42,745 bases of DNA from Chloracidobacterium sp. UBA6041. GTDB taxonomy: Bacteria; Acidobacteriota; Blastocatellia; Pyrinomonadales; Pyrinomonadaceae. The stretch lies in assembly GCA_002427845.1 (NCBI GenBank), contig DIYZ01000175.1, positions 6,400 to 49,144 of the forward strand, given 5' to 3'. A program made the position numbers and the translations under genes. How positions within the stretch are numbered: the first letter of the stretch is position 1; the number at the start of each line of letters is the position of its first letter. This document shows positions 8,944-18,155 of this stretch, piece by piece. The notes below the pieces were generated by a model that searched no databases, had not been told where the DNA came from, and worked only from the letters and a program-made list of their open reading frames with translations.

Positions 8944-11496
8944 TTACTCTTTGAGCAGATCTGACAACAGCGCTTTCTTGATAGACGATATGTCAAGTCC
9001 CATATTTCGCATTTCGGCGGAAAAGGCGGCAGCGGCTCCGGGAAAATCCTGGCCGCTGAATCTGATTCGCAACTTGCGTACACTGTCTGCGACCTTTTTC
9101 GCCAGAGCGAATACTGTTTCAGGTCCTACGTAAAATAAGCCCCCCGCAAAAGGGAGCGCGATCTGATGCAAGGCGGCCGAGGGTGCCACTACTATCGTCG
9201 CGATCTCCGCCGTTGAGCCACCGTGGGCTAGATATTCCCGAATCCAGTCGGAGTGTCCCTTAGCTTCCTGGACTTCTTTCTTGGATAGGACTCCGCTCAC
9301 CTTTTTTTCGGTCTTGGCCTCAAACGCAATGTGCACATCATCCGTCAGGAACGACCACACTACATCTGGCGCACCGTCTTCAGTTGTACGGGTCGGCGCT
9401 GCACCGAAGCAGCTCCCCAATATTTCAAGCCCCTCGTGGTAGGAAACGGCGTTGACCTCCGCCAGCTGCTCCAGCATCTGTCCGATCTTATGTTCAAATT
9501 TGGGTCCCGCCCATCCCCATCCTGCGAGAACGTCCCACAGTGACTCCGCGTTTGGTTCAATCCCGTCGGTGCGGGCAGGAAGCGCCGCCTTGCGCTTCCT
9601 AAGCAATTGGTTCAGCCAGCCAGAATTGATCCCACACCTGGCACCGCGCTGCAAGGCATCCTGCTCTGCACTCTGTTCGCCCACCAATGACGCGGCGATG
9701 CTAGCCAAGTACCACCACCACGCGCGATAACCCGCCAACTCTGGACTATTGAGTTGGTCTGCAATCCGATGAGCCGTTTCCAGTGCATACTGGAAGTTTT
9801 CGTCCCACATCGCCTTCGCGTATCGGACCTCATCCGCACCTGCTTCTTCGTAATCCGGTGACTCCCCTTCCGGATGTTTCTTCTCAAGACCCGCAATGTC
9901 GGCGTCAGCCTGTTTCCTGTATTCGGGGTCGTCCATGAGCGCCAAGATCATGCTCACAAGCTGGTCGGCGCTCTTGGCAGCAAGTTCCGATTGGCTAACA
10001 CCCCATCTAACTTCTGCGCTCAACTCAGGGGGCAAGCCGTTTAGAAACGAGGCTGAGGATGCCGCATTAACGAGTGACTGACCCAGCCAAACGATTACAG
10101 CAAAGTCGGTCGCGTTCCTTGTGCATCGCCCCATCCCCTGCGTCAATCGCGTGCGCTCACGCTTCTTTAATACAGGTCCCATTTTCCATCGCTCACTTAA
10201 GTGACGCTCTAGTAAGTTGACCGCTGCTGGCGTTTCGGACATGAGTAGGAGCCGACACTGTTCGTCAGGCAGGTCCAATCCGTCGTACCGAGCTGCTAGA
10301 GCAAGAATCACATCCGTGCTGTTTACAAATGCGTCCATGGTGTTCGCAATATCTGCTGCATCGCATCGCGCGGGCTTTTTGATCATTGCGTTTTCTAAGG
10401 CATCAAATGTTCGGCTCTTTATGCGGTCAGAAGGTGCCAGCAAAACGGCCCTTCTTGTGTCCATACCGTCCCACACTGAAGCCACAACTTGAACAGCCTC
10501 GGCATCAGAACTGTAAATCCCCGGAACGAAGACGTACCGCCGGCCCCACTGCGGGCTCCTGGCCCGGATCATTCGCAACTTTTGAATACCATACGCTCGC
10601 TGGAGATCGCTTTCACCGCCGAGCGTAGCGGACATGTAGATCCGCTGCTTTGCCGCGGCAAAAGGCCCGTGAGTGTGTGTCGGAGGTAGCAGCGGTCGGA
10701 TAGCAATCTCATTAGGTGACACTAAGAACAGACAGGATTGGATCCTAGGTCTAATGAATCTCCATGCATACTTTGCCGTGTCAGCGGTCGCCGCGTCCAG
10801 AACAGCAATAACATTCGAAATGCATTCCGGATGACCTTGCACATCAGCCAGTTCTACGCTGCCAACGGCTGACTTATCGAGAACACTGCGAATTTGCGAC
10901 TCAGACATCCCCGGTCTCAAGGCCGCCAAAAGAGAATTGTAGAGAGATTCCTCCTTGGCAAGATCAGCTGAGACGGTCCACATATCTGAGACGTAATGCT
11001 CCGCGCCATGGGCATCGTCAAACGCCAGGAACTCAGCCTCTTTTACAACGGGATTACTGTTGAACAGATTAGAATAGGTAGTTACGCCTATTGCTGAACC
11101 TGTCTTGTATCGCCCTTCCTCCGCCGAACTCCGAGTCTCCTTTGTTCCGCGTAGATCGGCGCAAGCAACACCGAGTCGCGCTGCTTCAGCCAAAACCTGG
11201 CCGGCCAGTTGGTTTGTCAGAGACAAATACGCAACCCGATTGGCTGGTAGTCTTTTCCATTCGGCCACAAGCAGGCCAACCGCTGTCTTCCCCGTGCCGG
11301 TCGGCAATTCAAAAGCTGCGTCTGACACGCCGGAGTGCTGATCCATATACTCGCGCAAGACGTCCTGCTGTGGACCTCTGAGATAGCCGTGCGAGCTGGC
11401 GCGACCCGACAGCTTGTAAAAGAGCTCTTCCGGGCTGGCATGAACGGTGGCGCTATTTGCTGACTTGAAGGCAGGCCTCGGTCTCTTTAGGTTCAC
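8944..11496 (-). CDS. Superfamily 2 helicase fused to a PD-(D/E)XK-like nuclease domain
   Basis: An 850-residue protein if read from GTG 11496, which has GGGGA just upstream; an in-frame TTG at 11511 adds five residues. The helicase part carries Walker A PTGTGKT (about 65-71), a DEAH-box variant DDAH (about 160-163), YMSAT (motif III, near 305) and a late arginine-rich motif VI region (RTRLTQGMGRCTR). The C-terminal 160 residues contain D711 and E726-x-K728 (GAPD...FEAKTEKK), the spacing of a PD-(D/E)XK nuclease core. Helicase-nuclease fusions are common in anti-phage defence. The gene stands alone on the - strand between + strand genes, with balanced base use unlike its neighbours, so it was probably inserted. 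It does not match a named system I can confirm. Confidence 0.85.
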   Translation of the reverse strand: MNLKRPRPAFKSANSATVHASPEELFYKLSGRASSHGYLRGPQQDVLREYMDQHSGVSDAAFELPTGTGKTAVGLLVAEWKRLPANRVAYLSLTNQLAGQVLAEAARLGVACADLRGTKETRSSAEEGRYKTGSAIGVTTYSNLFNSNPVVKEAEFLAFDDAHGAEHYVSDMWTVSADLAKEESLYNSLLAALRPGMSESQIRSVLDKSAVGSVELADVQGHPECISNVIAVLDAATADTAKYAWRFIRPRIQSCLFLVSPNEIAIRPLLPPTHTHGPFAAAKQRIYMSATLGGESDLQRAYGIQKLRMIRARSPQWGRRYVFVPGIYSSDAEAVQVVASVWDGMDTRRAVLLAPSDRIKSRTFDALENAMIKKPARCDAADIANTMDAFVNSTDVILALAARYDGLDLPDEQCRLLLMSETPAAVNLLERHLSERWKMGPVLKKRERTRLTQGMGRCTRNATDFAVIVWLGQSLVNAASSASFLNGLPPELSAEVRWGVSQSELAAKSADQLVSMILALMDDPEYRKQADADIAGLEKKHPEGESPDYEEAGADEVRYAKAMWDENFQYALETAHRIADQLNSPELAGYRAWWWYLASIAASLVGEQSAEQDALQRGARCGINSGWLNQLLRKRKAALPARTDGIEPNAESLWDVLAGWGWAGPKFEHKIGQMLEQLAEVNAVSYHEGLEILGSCFGAAPTRTTEDGAPDVVWSFLTDDVHIAFEAKTEKKVSGVLSKKEVQEAKGHSDWIREYLAHGGSTAEIATIVVAPSAALHQIALPFAGGLFYVGPETVFALAKKVADSVRKLRIRFSGQDFPGAAAAFSAEMRNMGLDISSIKKALLSDLLKE

Positions 11497-11595
11497 TGTA
11501 ATCCCCGTCAAATTCTCGAATTTTCTTAGACTTCAGCAATGATCTTACTTTTACCGTGAGTACTCAAGCCACGCGCGACGTGGGACATAAAGATT

Positions 11596-11629
11596 CGGCG
11601 CAATGCTTTGAACAATCCTTTTTGCGCCG
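11596..11629. promoter_or_regulatory. Inverted repeat in the divergent promoter region (candidate operator)
   Basis: CGGCGCAA (11596-11603) and TTGCGCCG (11622-11629) are perfect complements, extending by one more T/A pair on the outside, with 18 bases between them. They lie in the 374-base gap between the divergent helicase-nuclease gene and the GHKL ATPase gene. A second short repeat, CCACG/CGTGG, lies at 11569-11583. The rest of the gap (11497-11870) holds no gene. The repeat could be a repressor operator or a hairpin at the helicase transcript's 5' end; the choice is open. Confidence 0.45.
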
Positions 11630-11870
11630 AGCGTTTATTGTAGCTAGAAAAACTCACTCCACTTGCTGGGTTTGAAACAAGAGAACTGGGCCGCGCTAAT
11701 GCATTGACCCGATCACAATCATGCCAGCTTGAAATTCGCTTTTTCCCGCTTCATCAAATCCGAAAGCCCCCGGCAAATTCAGGCGGACGGCAAACTAAGC
11801 ATTCAAAGACTGCAATAGTCAGAAACCAGCTTGGATTTCCAAACGCCTAAACGGAATCGTCAAAATTCAA

Positions 11871-13676
11871 ATGCAACAAACCGACATAACCGCTGACCAC
11901 GCCTCCACTCTAGGCGTCCTGGTAAACACCGACCGCATCCGATCCTCGATCAAGAGGTTATTTCATAACCGAATTGACGAAGCGCTCGGGGAAATCGTCC
12001 AGAATAGCCAGCGCGCAGGCGCCCGAAACGTCGACATCGTCACTACCGAGAACTCCTTTACCATTCAAGATAACGGACATGGCCTGCTCGGCGGGATTGA
12101 TGGATTCCACACCCTCCTAAAGCTCGCAGAATCCAACTTCGACAATAATACAATCGAAGACCAGGATCCCATGGGCGTAGGCATCGTGAGCTTGCTAACC
12201 CACGATCAAATCAGTGAGGTCACCTTCAGTTCCGGAACTCTTGAGCTTACTATCGACACAGAGAAATGGTGGAACGACCCCGATTACTACTCAGTTTGGT
12301 ATCAGCGACTGACCGCACTCGCCCAACCGATCGCAGGCCTTCGCATCTCTGCGAAATGCGCTCCGGAACTCGTTAGCGCCATCCAGCTAGCCCTGCAACC
12401 CAAAGACGTTCTCTACACTTACTCAGACGAAATATTCAAGAGCGCCAGCCCCGCCCAAGGATATGAAGGCATCCTCACCATCACCCTCAACTCTAAAAAC
12501 ATTCGCACTTCATTGCCTGCCTGGACCAAGCTTCAAGATAAACTCATCTCGACAACCTATCTCGGCTCCAAACTCACAATCGGCTACAACGACTCCTGCC
12601 GGCGCTCGAGTATCCTCTGGTACGGACAATTAATATCGCTGCGCGGCTTAAACAATTCCTTCGACTTTCACCTGGAAGTAGTTTCCGGAAGACCCGTCAA
12701 CCCACTCTCCCCATCTCGCACCGGCATAATTCAAGACGCTGCCTACAACGATCTTCTCGCCTTCATCAAAGAGCAGATATTCGACTTCATCTTTGAATTA
12801 AAGAATCGGGCCAAAATCAAACCAGCGCACGTCGAGGCATGCTTCCGATTGGACAACGCTCGCGCAACTACTAAGTGCCCCTACATAATCGCCGAGGACA
12901 TCCAAACAAACGAGAGTCCGAACTCATTGGAAGATCTCAACTCATCCGGAGATCTGGATCATCCAAACACTCGGACCCTTTTCACATATGACGATGCGCC
13001 ACTCCTATTGAACGAAGGAGTGTCTATTCAACGGCCCACGACAGTCGAAGAGGCCTTTTACGGACTGCCATCCTTTCTCCCGGAAATCGAGCCCGCCTTT
13101 ACACTGCGTTGTGGAGACCAAACCAAGCTGAATATTGGAAATCTCTGGTGGAAACCCGAAGCCGACCCCCAACACAACTGGTTCTACAAACCCGGCGCTT
13201 ACGGCATCTCCTACGAGGACCACCAACCACCAAAAGAATGGATACCTGTAACCAACTCTCCTGTCTTCGCATTCACTGACTCCAGCAGCTACGATGCCTC
13301 CGACGTCGACTTTATAGTTGGCACTGACGACATAATGGACTTCCTCGATAACCAAGTCTGGGCCGGTTTCAGCGCGAATGATGAAAACGATTACGATCCC
13401 CAGGAAGAGTCATACCGTAATTCCGTAGGCGATATCATTCGCTCAATCATCGGCAACTGCGTACCCCACGACTACACCTTGTACGACCTCAGCCGCTTCC
13501 TCAAGGATCAAACTGCTCCGATCATCGCCGTAACCTACCACTACAAACACGAGGGCAAGTTCGTTAACCCAAAAAGGATCTATCGCCCTAACCAACCAAA
13601 CCTGGGCACCCTTACACCGTCAGAAATTACTGTCAGAACAGCTACCGGGGAAAAAGTGCGTCTCAAGCTGTACTGA
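11871..13676 (+). CDS. GHKL-type ATPase (Hsp90/histidine-kinase fold), function unknown
   Basis: A 601-residue protein with a clear N-terminal GHKL ATP-binding domain: N-box EIVQNSQRAGA with E41 and N45, G1 box DNGHG at 67-71 and G2 box MGVGIVSLL at 101-109. No dimerisation or phosphoacceptor histidine region of a kinase, and no MutL or gyrase domain, is recognised. The remaining 490 residues are unknown; the stretch after residue 330 is rich in N, D, P and S, and the C-terminus ends in basic and aromatic residues. GHKL proteins of this kind (Hsp90-like) occur in mobile elements and defence loci, usually as conformational switches. The leader lacks a Shine-Dalgarno motif. Confidence 0.82.
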   Translation: MQQTDITADHASTLGVLVNTDRIRSSIKRLFHNRIDEALGEIVQNSQRAGARNVDIVTTENSFTIQDNGHGLLGGIDGFHTLLKLAESNFDNNTIEDQDPMGVGIVSLLTHDQISEVTFSSGTLELTIDTEKWWNDPDYYSVWYQRLTALAQPIAGLRISAKCAPELVSAIQLALQPKDVLYTYSDEIFKSASPAQGYEGILTITLNSKNIRTSLPAWTKLQDKLISTTYLGSKLTIGYNDSCRRSSILWYGQLISLRGLNNSFDFHLEVVSGRPVNPLSPSRTGIIQDAAYNDLLAFIKEQIFDFIFELKNRAKIKPAHVEACFRLDNARATTKCPYIIAEDIQTNESPNSLEDLNSSGDLDHPNTRTLFTYDDAPLLLNEGVSIQRPTTVEEAFYGLPSFLPEIEPAFTLRCGDQTKLNIGNLWWKPEADPQHNWFYKPGAYGISYEDHQPPKEWIPVTNSPVFAFTDSSSYDASDVDFIVGTDDIMDFLDNQVWAGFSANDENDYDPQEESYRNSVGDIIRSIIGNCVPHDYTLYDLSRFLKDQTAPIIAVTYHYKHEGKFVNPKRIYRPNQPNLGTLTPSEITVRTATGEKVRLKLY

Positions 13677-13826
13677 CGATCCTGCACTCCGAACATCCCG
13701 TGCTTACGCAGATGAGTACTTGCACTCCCTGTTGAACGGAAGACGAAAACGAAATTCCAGAGGTGTGGCCCGACCTCCGCGAATTCAACTTAACTCTTTG
13801 CGCCCTATCAACCCCTAATCAACACC

Positions 13827-14336
13827 ATGGATCAAGAACGCTCCGAATTCGGCTTCCCCAGGACAACATGCTCCTGCTCTGCCTGCGCCAACAACTGCCG
13901 TAACCTGCCCGGCATGCTTATTCCTGACGACGTGCCCCGTATCGCCCGTCACCTCGGCTACACCGACGTCATGGAATTCTCCCGCGAAAATCTCTTGGCT
14001 AGTCCCGGAGCAATTGTCCTGAGAGACAACCAACAAGTGCGAATCCCCACTCTTGTACCGCAACGCGGCGCCGATGGTGCCTGTAAGTTCTTACAAAATG
14101 ATATCTGCACTATTCATTCGGTATCACCCTATGGTTGTGCATTTTTCTCAGAACACGAGTCCCGCACCGTGGGTGATAAAAAATCAATTCTCGGTCTCGT
14201 TCACATCACTCGCGATCACGAAACCAACGGCCGCTACTCACGTATCTGGTCCATGCTTGACTCCACGAACATGAAAGCTATACCACCGGAAACCATTCGC
14301 CAACGCATGAACGAAACACCTGCCTACAGCGGCTGA
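13827..14336 (+). CDS. YkgJ-like cysteine-cluster protein
   Basis: A 169-residue protein with an N-terminal CxCxxCxxxC cluster (C15, C17, C20, C24) and a later trio, C86, C94 and C104, in GACKFLQNDICTIH...PYGCAFF. This arrangement resembles the YkgJ family (putative Zn or Fe-S binding), whose biochemical role is not settled. The ATG leader is A/C-rich without a Shine-Dalgarno motif. It converges on the UvrD-like gene, with only 54 bases between their ends and no clear terminator. Confidence 0.75.
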   Translation: MDQERSEFGFPRTTCSCSACANNCRNLPGMLIPDDVPRIARHLGYTDVMEFSRENLLASPGAIVLRDNQQVRIPTLVPQRGADGACKFLQNDICTIHSVSPYGCAFFSEHESRTVGDKKSILGLVHITRDHETNGRYSRIWSMLDSTNMKAIPPETIRQRMNETPAYSG

Positions 14337-14390
14337 GCTAACGTCTTCCTCCGTTCGCCATCAAATCGGCTCAACCCGGTCGGTTTTCGG

Positions 14391-15641
14391 TCAAAGAATG
14401 TAGTCATCGTCATCATCTTGAGCGGCAGCGACCTGTTCCGGCTGATTGAATAGATCCATCATGTTGCCCCACTGAACCACAAGGTGGCTATTCCTAGCGG
14501 CCTCTTTGAGATCACCAAACTCGTCAATTTTATTGCTTTGAATCGTACTCAGATAAACCCACTGCGTCGCCCTGGCGATGCCAACAAACAAAAGTCGGCG
14601 GCGCGCATCGCCACGAAATTTCGGAAAAGCCGACTCACAAAGTCGCGGCAACAAAACACAATCAAAGGTCAATCCCTTAGCGCTGTGATAGGAAGCGATC
14701 TTTGGCGTCAGGTTGTCGAAATCAGCACGAATGCCCAGATCGTTCTGTCCACTACGGCCGAGCGCCTTCTCCAGGTGGATTCCGCGGTTCGCAAGGCCTT
14801 TGGCAAACCCATGGACTTGCCGGTTCTGGGGAACAATGATTCCAATCCGCTGGTTTTTCATTTGCCGTTGCTTTATCACTTCTGCCAGCCGGTTCATCTC
14901 CTCATCGGCGGTGGACGCCATGAAGCATAGCGGTCGCTCACGTTCGGTATGGTTGTTTTTGATCTGGTTCAGATACTCTGCCCGCAACCGCTCGTCGGCA
15001 ATAAAATAGGACGCGAGTCTTGCGACATCAGGCGAATTACGATACGCAGACAAAAGAGTAGCGTTTCTCCGGAGTAATCCAAATGTTCTTAGAATCTGCT
15101 CCTCGCTTGCCCCTCTCTCAAAAATCTGTTGTTGATGGTCCGCGAAGACTGTTACATGTTTAGATAGGAGTCTTAATATCTCGAACGATTCTGAGTCGAG
15201 ATCCTGTCCTTCATCGACTAATACAAAATCAAAGTATCCACGCAGCTCAGTGTTGGACCTTGCAACTCCGAGAACTGTCTTATGGATTGCCTCAAAGTCT
15301 GGGGCCTTCGCTGTCTCATTCAATGGCAATGTGCGCGAGACATGGGCTCGGTACAGGTCTGTACACAATCGATCGAATGTCGTTACATTGCCTTCCGGAA
15401 TGTTTACCATTTCCAGGCCTGACCGAATGTAATCCTTGAGCACGTTGGTAAACACAAGTATTCGAAACCTATCAGCTCTGACATCGCACGTGTCGCGAAG
15501 GTGGGCTGCACGGTGGATCAGGACTTGGGTCTTGCCGGAACCCGGTGGTCCAAACACCACGCGATGATCCACCGGCGAAAGCTCCACGATCCGGAGTTGA
15601 TCGGGGGTCAGCTCCAAGCGATGAAGCAAGAAAGAGGGCAT
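14391..15641 (-). CDS. Compact UvrD/Rep-like superfamily 1 helicase
   Basis: A 416-residue SF1 helicase, much shorter than UvrD (about 720). It has a Q-motif-like LTPDQLRIVEL near 11-21, Walker A GPPGSGKT at 31-38, motif II DEGQD at 143-147 and the QQQIFERGA motif III region. A later segment has ASYHSAKGLTFDCVLLP (motif V) and RRLLFVGIARAT (motif VI). The accessory subdomains 1B and 2B are missing or small. The C-terminus ends in QDDDDDYIL, an acidic tip. The start lies 2 bases after the Hsp70-TPR stop, with GGAGAG upstream inside that gene, so the two are translationally coupled. It is the last gene of the long - strand operon. Confidence 0.9.
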   Translation of the reverse strand: MPSFLLHRLELTPDQLRIVELSPVDHRVVFGPPGSGKTQVLIHRAAHLRDTCDVRADRFRILVFTNVLKDYIRSGLEMVNIPEGNVTTFDRLCTDLYRAHVSRTLPLNETAKAPDFEAIHKTVLGVARSNTELRGYFDFVLVDEGQDLDSESFEILRLLSKHVTVFADHQQQIFERGASEEQILRTFGLLRRNATLLSAYRNSPDVARLASYFIADERLRAEYLNQIKNNHTERERPLCFMASTADEEMNRLAEVIKQRQMKNQRIGIIVPQNRQVHGFAKGLANRGIHLEKALGRSGQNDLGIRADFDNLTPKIASYHSAKGLTFDCVLLPRLCESAFPKFRGDARRRLLFVGIARATQWVYLSTIQSNKIDEFGDLKEAARNSHLVVQWGNMMDLFNQPEQVAAAQDDDDDYIL

Positions 15642-15643
15642 AT

Positions 15644-18052
15644 CTATCTTCTCTCCAGTCCGCCCGTCACAACTGGGAGATCGCCCCCCAAACTCCCAGT
15701 TTGTCGTGTCTTCCCCGCCCGGATCGCGCGCTCATGCTCTGCTGTCAACTTCGCTTCCCGGTTGCCAGACTCATCAGCACAGTTCTGGAACCATCCAAAC
15801 TCCCAGTCATCCAGTCGTGGTGGACCGACAAAGGAATCAAGGGCCTGCGCGTACTCCTTCTTCGCCTCGACCTCTTTCCCTAACGAACCGAGACAATTGG
15901 CTCGCAAAGTTCGATAGGGGCCGGAGTGAGGGTCCTTTTGTAAGGCCTGTTCCACGGCTTCCAGTGCTTGATCGAGTTTCTTGCGGCGATAGAAGCTGAG
16001 GGCTAGATTGAAAATTGGGGCTCCACCACCTCGCGACACCTTGTCGGCCTCACGGTATGCGCGCTCTTGCCGAACGTAGTCTCCCAACTCCCCGGCATAA
16101 ATGCCTTCCAAGTTGAGGATCTCAGAATCAGGTAGACCAATCAGTCGCAATGCCCGACTCAGGTACGACAGCGCCTTTTCGTGCTGCTGCAACTCAGCGT
16201 ACCAGCGGGCGAGCTGAACGAAATCATTCCGATTTTCGGAGCTTCCGCCTCCCTGTTCGCGCAGCTCTTGCTCACGCTCCTCAATCTGCAACCGCACCTG
16301 ATTGGGATTCACAACATTCACGAGCGGATTCTGGACGGTCCGTTGAAACAGGGAGTCAGGATTGTTCGCAAGGAACGCCAGCAGTTCAAATGCTTGAGTG
16401 CCGAGAAGCCTGCATTGGACGGTTATCGGATCGCCGGCATTCACAAGTTCATCAATCCTCCATCTCTCCTCGAAAACGGGCTGACGAGTGGAAAGCGTAA
16501 CGACCTTCATCACTAGTTCGCGGATCATTGTCCTGGGAATTGCGAGGTTCGTAAGTTGAACGTAGGAGCCATCAACCGGAAAAGGAATCGAACTCCCGGC
16601 AGGGATCAACTGATAAGGCTCGCCTTCGCCGGTCAGCAAAGCAATCGTGTCTCCGACAACGGGTTGAACAATCGGCTTTCCGGTGGTTGCCAGGAAGAAG
16701 GCATGCCATGCGGCGCCGCGTGCCACCGCCGTCTGGACAGAAATGTAGTCCGGAAAAGTGATCGTGTGAGCCTGTTGAAAGTATGCTTGAACAGCCTCTC
16801 GAACCTGAGGAATAAGACTGCTTCCGCCCACCAGTAGGCAGAAGCTTACCTCCTTCGGGCTCAACCCGGCCCTATCCAGTGCGTCTTGCAACGGAGCGAA
16901 AACAGACTGCGTCAGCCGGTACTCGGTTTCACGGGAGTAAAGATGGTCCTTTTCTAAGAACGGCTCCAGTATTTCTTCCCATTGCGACGCGGTAAGTGAG
17001 GGCTCGCGAAGCGTGAGTTGCCGCTTTCCCAAGCTGCAATTCAGCGCCGGTTGTCTTGCGACGATCATTGATCTGTCCGAAGACTCATATCTGCCAAACT
17101 TCTGCAAACGGTCTGTCTCAGTGCAGAGCGCAATCTTCAACGCTTCCGCAGTGCCGAGGAGTTGTGGCTCAAGGATTCGCTTCTTGTCTTCCCACTTCAA
17201 ATCAATAGCGCTCAATCCATTCTCTTCCATCAGCGCCGGAAGCAAATGCTCGTGAACTATTGCTGCGTCCAGGTCACCGCCGCCAAGCCGGTGGTACCGC
17301 GACACCGCGAGTGGGTTTATCTTAAAGTTTTGCTCCAGAGCGCTCGCTTCAATTTCGACGACCGAAACATCACAGGTTCCTCCGCCAAAATCAAAGACGA
17401 CACCGCGTGAGACATGCCCCGGTGAAAGTAGACCCGCATCGGGGTTGGTGAAAAGATAATCGAGGAGCGCCGCTGTCGGCTCATCCAGTAGGTCGTGGTC
17501 ACCGAGCGTTATCCCTGCACACTCGGCAGCCTTGAGCGTATCGCTACGCTGGTTCAACTGAAATGATGCCGGAACCGTCACGCAGACGCGGGCCGCCCTT
17601 GCGCCGGTCGCTCTTTCGGCATCTTCCTTTATGAACTCAAGAATGTGCCCGGCAATCTTTGACGCGTGATTGTGTCTCTCAGGAGCACGATAGTAGGTCT
17701 TTCTTAGTCCCATCTCGTTCTTGGTGTCGAAAAAGAGTGACCGCTCGATTGCGAGCGCTGCATCCTGAGGTCGTGTGCGCAATCTCTTGGCACCCTCACC
17801 AACCCAGTGGGAACCGTTTGGCAACAGCACCAGGACAGACGGCACTATGGGGCTCGTGAAGACCCCGTCTCTTGTCGGCTGTTCAATTTCGAGACAACGA
17901 CATTCGGGAAGGGCGTCAGATCCCATATCGGGCGACCAAAGGATCTCAGCAATAGTCGAATTTGTGGTGCCAAGGTCAATGCCCCAAACACGAATGGCAC
18001 CTTGAGACTTGAGCATCGCCAGTGGACTCTTCGTCAGAATCTGTTGATTCAT
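15644..18052 (-). CDS. Hsp70-family protein with C-terminal TPR repeats
   Basis: An 802-residue fusion. The Hsp70 ATPase domain has phosphate-1 WGIDLGTTNS (residues 23-32), phosphate-2 VVFDFGGGTCDVSVVEI (near 215-232) and adenosine motif LLVGGSSLIPQVREAV (near 435-450). A weakly conserved substrate-binding-like region follows (about 460-590), with LRLQIEEREQELRE just after. The C-terminal 200 residues contain at least three TPR units (LARWYAELQQHEKALSYLSRAL; FNLALSFYRRKKLDQALEAVEQAL; and a third). It is longer than DnaK (about 640) and has no DnaK-type lid or dnaJ/grpE neighbour, so it is not the housekeeping chaperone. Likely a nucleotide switch or scaffold within the defence operon (inference). 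Confidence 0.9.
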   Translation of the reverse strand: MNQQILTKSPLAMLKSQGAIRVWGIDLGTTNSTIAEILWSPDMGSDALPECRCLEIEQPTRDGVFTSPIVPSVLVLLPNGSHWVGEGAKRLRTRPQDAALAIERSLFFDTKNEMGLRKTYYRAPERHNHASKIAGHILEFIKEDAERATGARAARVCVTVPASFQLNQRSDTLKAAECAGITLGDHDLLDEPTAALLDYLFTNPDAGLLSPGHVSRGVVFDFGGGTCDVSVVEIEASALEQNFKINPLAVSRYHRLGGGDLDAAIVHEHLLPALMEENGLSAIDLKWEDKKRILEPQLLGTAEALKIALCTETDRLQKFGRYESSDRSMIVARQPALNCSLGKRQLTLREPSLTASQWEEILEPFLEKDHLYSRETEYRLTQSVFAPLQDALDRAGLSPKEVSFCLLVGGSSLIPQVREAVQAYFQQAHTITFPDYISVQTAVARGAAWHAFFLATTGKPIVQPVVGDTIALLTGEGEPYQLIPAGSSIPFPVDGSYVQLTNLAIPRTMIRELVMKVVTLSTRQPVFEERWRIDELVNAGDPITVQCRLLGTQAFELLAFLANNPDSLFQRTVQNPLVNVVNPNQVRLQIEEREQELREQGGGSSENRNDFVQLARWYAELQQHEKALSYLSRALRLIGLPDSEILNLEGIYAGELGDYVRQERAYREADKVSRGGGAPIFNLALSFYRRKKLDQALEAVEQALQKDPHSGPYRTLRANCLGSLGKEVEAKKEYAQALDSFVGPPRLDDWEFGWFQNCADESGNREAKLTAEHERAIRAGKTRQTGSLGGDLPVVTGGLERR

Positions 18053-18155
18053 GTTAGGTGGTAATCTCCAATTTTAACGGCTGCTGATTCTCCCTCCGTC
18101 CTCGATTGAGAAATTGGAGATGCGCCGACGTCCATAGCATTCGAGCAATTTCACC

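Noticed and set aside
15644..18052. Housekeeping DnaK
   Set aside because: The protein has a TPR C-terminus in place of the usual lid, no dnaJ or grpE beside it, and is coupled to a helicase gene.
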